This document shows positions 59,781 through 64,000 of a stretch of 64,000 nt of DNA, in pieces (within the stretch, counting starts at the first letter, position 1; each line of letters opens with the position of its first letter). Position numbers and translations under genes: made by a program. The stretch lies in assembly GCA_023953835.1 (NCBI GenBank), contig JAMLJB010000001.1, forward strand, positions 3,011,501-3,075,500, in the 5' to 3' direction. The stretch comes from Rhizobiaceae bacterium (GTDB taxonomy: Bacteria; Pseudomonadota; Alphaproteobacteria; Rhizobiales; Rhizobiaceae). The notes beneath the pieces were generated by a model. The model did not search any database, was not told the DNA's origin, and saw only the letters and a list, made by a program, of their open reading frames with translations.

Positions 59781-60848
59781 ATGCGTTTTCGTAGCTTAAG
59801 CTTTGCTCTTTTTTCGTGCGTCGCATTGGCGGGCTGCACAAGCGCAGGCATCGAAGATCTGGCTCCGATGTCTTCGGAGATGACAGGATCGATCGTTCCT
59901 GTCAGAACACCTCCGGTCAACCTGGCCTCGGCCGCTTCCCTGCCGGTGGCGCAACAGGATGCGCTCGTCTCAGCGGTGCGGCCTCCCGATGAAGTGAGCG
60001 CAACGCCCGCGTTGCGCGCGGTCAGTACCGTGGTTGCGCAGGATGCAACAGCTGCGTCGGATACGCTCGATGTCGCTGCGCTGGTCGTGCCCGATCCGGC
60101 TGTCCCGACGCCGCTGCAACGCCCGATAGCGACCCCTGCCGTGTTGAAGCCGGACCTCGTCAGCCGGAGGCGCTTCAGTGACGCCAAGCCGATCAATTTT
60201 GGGAGCGCATCGCCGCGCAAGCTGGCGGTGCATGGCGTCGACGTCTCGCGTTGGCAGGGTGACATCGATTGGATCAAGCTGCGGTCGCAGGGCGCGAACT
60301 TTGCCTATATCAAGGCTACAGACGGTGGCGACCACATCGATCCGATGTTCAGGAAGAACTGGGAGGGGGCACACCGCGCGGGTTTGCGTCGCGGTGCTTA
60401 TCATTTTTTCTACTGGTGCCGCACAGCGTCCGAACAGGCCGATTGGTTCATTCGAAACGTTCCGAGGGTCAAGGGTGCGTTGCCGCCTGTCATCGATGTT
60501 GAATGGAACGGGGAGTCGCGATGCAAGCGGCGTCCGTCACCGGACCAGGTGCGCGAGAAGATGCAGGTCTTCATGGATCGGCTGGAACGCTATTACGGCC
60601 AAAGGCCGATCATCTACACCGCGCCGGATTTCTACGCCGACAATCTGCGCGGGGCATTTCCCAACCATCCGTTCTGGCTGCGCGCGGTTGCGCAGCATCC
60701 GTCGCGGGTCTATCCCGGTCGCAAATGGCTGTTCTGGCAGTATTCCGGCTCCGGGCTTTCGCATGGGGTCAACGGGCGCATCGACCTCAACGCCTTTCAC
60801 GGCGCGGAAGAAGATTGGCACCGGTGGATTGCAGGAAACGTGCACTAG
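59781..60848 (+). CDS. GH25 family lysozyme lipoprotein
   Basis: A 355-residue lipoprotein. The signal LSFALFSCVALAGC ends in a lipobox (LAGC), placing it in the envelope. A 140-residue proline/alanine/serine-rich linker precedes a GH25 domain (residues about 155-350): VHGVDVSRWQGDIDWIKLRS, FAYIKATDGGDHIDPMF, AGLRRGAYHFFYWC, ALPPVIDVEWNGESRCKRRP with the catalytic DVEWNG, and FWQYSGSGLSHGVNGRIDLN. The family cleaves the MurNAc-GlcNAc bond of peptidoglycan. Its stop codon TAG is the first base triplet of the inverted-repeat element that follows. Confidence 0.93.
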   Translation: MRFRSLSFALFSCVALAGCTSAGIEDLAPMSSEMTGSIVPVRTPPVNLASAASLPVAQQDALVSAVRPPDEVSATPALRAVSTVVAQDATAASDTLDVAALVVPDPAVPTPLQRPIATPAVLKPDLVSRRRFSDAKPINFGSASPRKLAVHGVDVSRWQGDIDWIKLRSQGANFAYIKATDGGDHIDPMFRKNWEGAHRAGLRRGAYHFFYWCRTASEQADWFIRNVPRVKGALPPVIDVEWNGESRCKRRPSPDQVREKMQVFMDRLERYYGQRPIIYTAPDFYADNLRGAFPNHPFWLRAVAQHPSRVYPGRKWLFWQYSGSGLSHGVNGRIDLNAFHGAEEDWHRWIAGNVH

Positions 60849-61117
60849 AGCGTTTCATGGTTAGGTTGAATCATTCTGTTTGCCGTTTGGCGAGGCGATC
60901 CACAAGGAAGGGCGCGAAGAACGGGCTGGTTGCCCGGTTGAGCGGCATGACGACGTGGGCGCCCGCCAAACACAAACCCAAAGGGCCGGGCTGGTTTGCG
61001 CCAAATCCTTCGGTCTTTGTCTTGTCCGGACCACCAGCCCGACCTGCGACAAACCCCTCGGCCTTGTCGCAAGCCATCGCCGGCAGAATGCTTCAACCTA
61101 ACCATGAAACGCTCTAG
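60845..61117. repeat. Perfect 26-bp inverted repeat flanking a 221-nt segment (MITE-like)
   Basis: Arms 60845-60870 and 61092-61117 are exact reverse complements; similarity continues inward over CATTCTG. The arms start with CTAGAGCGTTTC, the core also seen at 7691-7717. No transposase is present. The centre has no supported gene. The lysozyme stop TAG lies at the left tip. Confidence 0.8.
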
Positions 61118-61192
61118 GTCAAAGCACGAACCAACGGCCTGCCCGGCGGCAGGCCGTCAACGGATGACCGGCAGTTTCACGAAAGTGCTTTT

Positions 61193-61438
61193 CTACCGGC
61201 AGCGGGCCGTATAGATCTGGCCGCGACTGTTGCGGTATTGGCAATAGCCATTGCGCAGGTTGCGGACGAGCAACCCGCCAAGAGCGCCCGCGCCAGCACC
61301 GACGAGTGCGCCCGACCCGCCATCGACGATACCGCCAATGATCGCGCCCGCGGCTGCTCCGGTGGTCACGTCCCGTTCGGTCGTCGTGCAGCCGGCCAAT
61401 GAGACCGCCGCCACCAGTGAAATGGCAATTTTACGCAT
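61193..61438 (-). CDS. Glycine-zipper lipoprotein
   Basis: An 81-residue lipoprotein: signal IAISLVAAVSLAGC with lipobox LAGC, then a glycine-zipper stretch (GAAAGAIIGGIVDGGSGALV, GAGAGALGGLLV) and a C-terminal NGYCQYRNSRGQIYTARCR with a probable disulphide pair. Such proteins (17 kDa antigen/SlyB-like or YMGG-type) insert or sit at the outer membrane. Start 61438 has a plausible ribosome site (GAAAGTTCG). It is convergent with the element at 60845-61117 and transcribed alone. Confidence 0.85.
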   Translation of the reverse strand: MRKIAISLVAAVSLAGCTTTERDVTTGAAAGAIIGGIVDGGSGALVGAGAGALGGLLVRNLRNGYCQYRNSRGQIYTARCR

Positions 61439-61685
61439 TTTCGAACTTTCTCCGCTGCCTGTCGGGACATCGTGTCATCAAAGTTTGATGTTGTGAAGCG
61501 CTATCAGCGGAGCCTCCCTGCGTACCTGTCGATGAATTGGCAAAAGAAGCTATCCTGCGGACTTGATTGGGGTCGAGGATGTGTTAAAAGGCCGCCCACA
61601 ACGCTTGGGCGCGAGCCCGATGCCGTCCGGATGCTTTCGGAAAACCCTTGGATGTGAACGCAAGGCATTCGATCTGATCCGGTAT

Positions 61686-61759
61686 TGGGGAATAGGTTAA
61701 CGGTAGACCAGCGGACTCTGACTCCGTTAGTCCTGGTTCGAATCCAGGTTCCCCAGCCA
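61686..61759 (+). tRNA. tRNA-Gln (anticodon CTG)
   Basis: A complete cloverleaf: acceptor TGGGGAA/TTCCCCA, D-arm with AGGTTAACGGTAGACC, anticodon stem-loop GCGGA-CTCTGAC-TCCGT with anticodon CTG, T-arm CCTGG-TTCGAAT-CCAGG, discriminator G and encoded CCA at 61757-61759. It reads CAG glutamine codons. Confidence 0.97.
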
Positions 61760-61908
61760 GGCTTTTTGTCTCGGTTTCTTTGCTATCTCACGCGAACAGC
61801 TTCGATGCCGCGCGAGGCATCGGTGTGTTTCGCTTCTTGCCTGTGCCGCCTCTTGGTGTCTGCGGTTGTCCCTGCTATCCTTACCTCAACGCAAAGAATA
61901 TTGCGTCC

Positions 61909-63189
61909 ATGGTGCGACACTCCAGGCATCGGGGCGCCGAAGGATCAAACGTGGAAGACCGCGACCAAGGGGCGCGCTCGCCGGAGGCGGGTGCGCTTCA
62001 CAAGGAGCCCGCGCGGGAGACGCCAGTCTCCCCGGGGACGCCCAAGAGGCGGCGCAGGCGCAAGCGCAGGCGTGACCGGAAAGTGTTTGCGCGCGACGAG
62101 CAGCAGAGCCGTACATCCGAACAGGTTCAGCCCTCCGCATCGCCGAAGGCGGAAAAGCGCCCGGCCATGCGAGCGCCGGACCGTCGTCCGGGCGTTTTCG
62201 CGGCGCTCGACCTTGGTACCAACAATTGCCGCCTGCTGTTGGCGGTGCCGACCGCACCTGGGCAGTTCCGTGTTATCGACGCATTTTCACGCATTGTCCG
62301 GCTTGGTGAAGGGCTGTCCAGCAATGGAAAGCTGGCGGATGCCGCAATGGATCGCGCGGTCGACGCGCTGTTGATTTGCGCGACAAAGCTTGGCTCCCGC
62401 CCAATCCGCCGCGCGAGGCTCATTGCAACGGAGGCGTGCCGTTCGGCTGAAAACGGCGAGGATTTCCTGCACCGCGTTAAATCGGAGACGGGGCTCGAAC
62501 TGGAGATCATCGACCGCATGACCGAAGCGCGGCTCGCTGTGTCGGGCTGCGAATCGCTGATCGAAAAGAGCACAGAAGGCGTCGTGCTGTTCGACATTGG
62601 CGGCGGTTCGTCCGAGATTGCGCTCATCGACCTGTCGAAGGGGCGGCGCGGGCGGCTCTCTTCACATATCGTCGCGTGGACCTCGCTGCCCGTCGGTGTC
62701 GTCTCGCTTGCCGAACGGTTCGGCGGGAAGGTGGTTACGCGCAGCACGTTCGACGCAATGGTCGATGACGTCGCCGGGCTCATTGCCGACTTCGGCGAGC
62801 GCAATCGTCTGGGCGAGGTCGTGCGGTCCCGGAATTTTCACCTGCTTGGCACGTCGGGAACGGTAACCACGCTGGCCGGAGTGCATCTCGACCTGCCGCG
62901 TTATGAGCGGCGGCGCGTCGATGGGCTCTGGATGGACAATGAGAGCGTCGATCGCATGATCGACCGCCTGCTCGGATGGGATTTCGAGCAGCGCGTCCAG
63001 AATCCCTGCATTGGCGCGGACCGTGCGGATCTCGTTCTGGCGGGCTGTGCGATCCTCGAAGCGATACGGCGCGTGTGGCCGAGCCAGCGCCTGCGCGTGG
63101 CCGACAGGGGCCTGCGGGAAGGCGTGCTCTCCGAACTGATGGCCGACGAGGGCGTGTGGCGGCGAGACGGCAGGGGCGGGCGGCTGTGA
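61909..63189 (+). CDS. ppx: Ppx/GppA family exopolyphosphatase/phosphatase
   Basis: A 426-residue phosphatase of the actin/Hsp70-like ASKHA fold. The first 95 residues are basic and disordered ([19 protein letters not shown]). The catalytic part begins [19 protein letters not shown], then [52 protein letters not shown] (phosphate binding) and [16 protein letters not shown]. It hydrolyses polyphosphate and/or pppGpp. Start at ATG 61909, with a GTG at 61951 also in frame. Its stop overlaps the rlmE start (GTGA), so the two are coupled. The highly basic N-terminal tail is unusual and may contact nucleic acid. Confidence 0.9.
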   Translation: MVRHSRHRGAEGSNVEDRDQGARSPEAGALHKEPARETPVSPGTPKRRRRRKRRRDRKVFARDEQQSRTSEQVQPSASPKAEKRPAMRAPDRRPGVFAALDLGTNNCRLLLAVPTAPGQFRVIDAFSRIVRLGEGLSSNGKLADAAMDRAVDALLICATKLGSRPIRRARLIATEACRSAENGEDFLHRVKSETGLELEIIDRMTEARLAVSGCESLIEKSTEGVVLFDIGGGSSEIALIDLSKGRRGRLSSHIVAWTSLPVGVVSLAERFGGKVVTRSTFDAMVDDVAGLIADFGERNRLGEVVRSRNFHLLGTSGTVTTLAGVHLDLPRYERRRVDGLWMDNESVDRMIDRLLGWDFEQRVQNPCIGADRADLVLAGCAILEAIRRVWPSQRLRVADRGLREGVLSELMADEGVWRRDGRGGRL

Positions 63190-63881
63190 CGAAGAAGCCG
63201 GGAACCACCGCCGGTCCGCGTGTGCTGCGCACCCGGGTCAAGAAGAAGAGCGGTTTGAAGGAATCTTCCAGGCGTTGGCTCGAGCGTCATCTGAACGATC
63301 CCTATGTGCAGCGCTCGAAAGCCGAGGGCTATCGCTCCCGCGCCGCATACAAGCTCATCGAGATCGACGACCGCTACAAGCTCATCAAGCCGGGAATGAA
63401 GATCATCGATCTCGGCGCGGCCCCCGGCGGCTGGTGCCAGGTCGCCGCCCACCGCGCAAAGTCGGATGCCGACCATCCGGGCGTCGTCGGCATAGACTAT
63501 CTCGACGTCGACCCGGTCCCCGGAGCGGTGATCCTCAAGAAGGATTTTCTGGACGACGACGCGCCCGCGCTTCTGGAGCAGACGCTTGGCGGTCCGCCCG
63601 ACCTCGTATTGTCCGACATGGCCGCGCCAACCACCGGCCATCGTCGCACCGATCATTTGCGCACCATGCATCTGGTCGAGGTCGCCGCAGATTTTGCGCT
63701 GTCGGTTCTCAAGCCAGGCGGGCATTTTCTCGCCAAGACTTTTCAGGGCGGCACCGAAACAGAGCTGCTCGACCGGCTGAAGCGCAGCTTTGCCAGTGTG
63801 CATCACGTCAAACCGCCGGCTTCGCGTGACGAATCCGTCGAGCTCTATCTTCTTGCAAAAGGCTTCAAGGGACGCGCTTAA
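63186..63881 (+). CDS. rlmE: 23S rRNA (uridine-2552-2'-O) methyltransferase
   Basis: A 231-residue SAM-dependent rRNA methyltransferase (RrmJ/FtsJ). The SAM loop [56 protein letters not shown] (catalytic Asp), [18 protein letters not shown] (catalytic Lys) and [20 protein letters not shown] (catalytic Glu) are all there. It methylates 2'-O of U2552 in the A loop of 23S rRNA during 50S assembly. It starts at GTG 63186, overlapping the ppx stop by 4 nt. The basic N-terminal extension ([12 protein letters not shown]) is usual in alphaproteobacteria. Confidence 0.95.
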   Translation: MTKKPGTTAGPRVLRTRVKKKSGLKESSRRWLERHLNDPYVQRSKAEGYRSRAAYKLIEIDDRYKLIKPGMKIIDLGAAPGGWCQVAAHRAKSDADHPGVVGIDYLDVDPVPGAVILKKDFLDDDAPALLEQTLGGPPDLVLSDMAAPTTGHRRTDHLRTMHLVEVAADFALSVLKPGGHFLAKTFQGGTETELLDRLKRSFASVHHVKPPASRDESVELYLLAKGFKGRA

Positions 63882-64000
63882 ACTTCCGCGGTTTCTACCT
63901 TTTCCTGCGCGACGGGCTTGATGAGCCTGTGGCCCGACACGGCGCTTCCGGCGTCGGCGGGCAGGCGGATGAAGGCAATGCTGGCGAGGGCGGATACCGC
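63878..64000 (-). CDS. C-terminal end of a membrane protein, possibly an MFS transporter
   Basis: Only the last 40 codons are in the window: [16 protein letters not shown], then [21 protein letters not shown] and a TAA whose bases overlap the rlmE stop. The hydrophobic start of the fragment followed by a polar tail fits the last helix and tail of a major facilitator superfamily transporter, but 40 residues are too few to be sure. Confidence 0.45.
   Translation of the reverse strand, partial: AVSALASIAFIRLPADAGSAVSGHRLIKPVAQEKVETAEV

Noticed and set aside
60880..61101. 73-residue frame inside the inverted-repeat element
   Set aside because: Frames on both strands have similar length and no recognisable motif; the element structure explains the segment better.
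1..64000. CRISPR array, prophage, or insertion sequence
   Set aside because: No regularly spaced repeats, integrase, transposase or phage structural genes were seen on either strand.

Overview
The window looks like a chromosomal segment of a GC-rich alphaproteobacterium of the order Hyphomicrobiales (Rhizobiales), most likely a Mesorhizobium/Aminobacter-like Phyllobacteriaceae member. Evidence: an acpXL-type operon for very-long-chain fatty acids on lipid A, a recA gene preceded by a GAAC-N7-GAAC SOS box (the alphaproteobacterial LexA site), a PutR/putA divergent pair, ExoD, and two copies of a palindromic repeat of a kind common in these genomes. Coding density is high, with no phage, transposase or CRISPR array. 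One tRNA gene (Gln, anticodon CTG) is present.

Layout. 1-21 kb: a methylated-amine / one-carbon region. It holds a MetF-type methylenetetrahydrofolate reductase (cut by the window edge), a separate cysteine-rich MTHFR C-terminal-type protein, a small 'virulence factor' family protein, ExoD, a DUF1638 protein, a corrinoid protein, two non-pyrrolysine MttB-family methyltransferases, a betaine-homocysteine methyltransferase-like enzyme and a dimethylglycine/sarcosine dehydrogenase-like flavoprotein. Interspersed are a LysE exporter, an Fe-S protein, an SH3 protein, an ECF sigma factor coupled to a membrane vWA protein, a PadR regulator, an XRE regulator with a fatty acid desaturase, an orphan PhnD-like protein and a DUF559 protein. 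Together these predict stepwise removal of methyl groups from betaine-like compounds, with methyls passed either to homocysteine or through a corrinoid to tetrahydrofolate and MetF.

21-36 kb: class III aminotransferase, a structured gene-free stretch, valine catabolism (mmsB and an acyl-CoA dehydrogenase), cobQ, a TauE/SafE permease, a TerB protein, a frameshifted DUF924 gene, and a five-gene operon for peptide/nickel-type ABC transport led by an M20 deacylase. 36-41 kb: L,D-transpeptidase and the lipid A VLCFA operon acpXL-fabF2-fabF1-adh-lpxXL, which lacks the expected fabZ and whose FabF2 has lost catalytic residues. 41-47 kb: flavin-binding stress protein, AEC transporter, GabD-like dehydrogenase, aldose epimerase and KdgK-like kinase. 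47-58 kb: putR/putA, an unknown membrane protein, SulP transporter, small XRE regulator, TPR-OGT protein, and psuG/psuK. 58-64 kb: recA, GH25 lysozyme lipoprotein, an inverted-repeat element, a glycine-zipper lipoprotein, tRNA-Gln, ppx and rlmE, ending in a partial transporter gene.

The most interesting signals are the dispersed but coherent aerobic B12-dependent demethylation island with its uncharacterised partners, the chain-length-factor-like FabF2, the sigma/vWA pair, and short palindromes that supply the stop codons of several genes. All family assignments come from reading motifs and translated sequence by eye; no database search was run.
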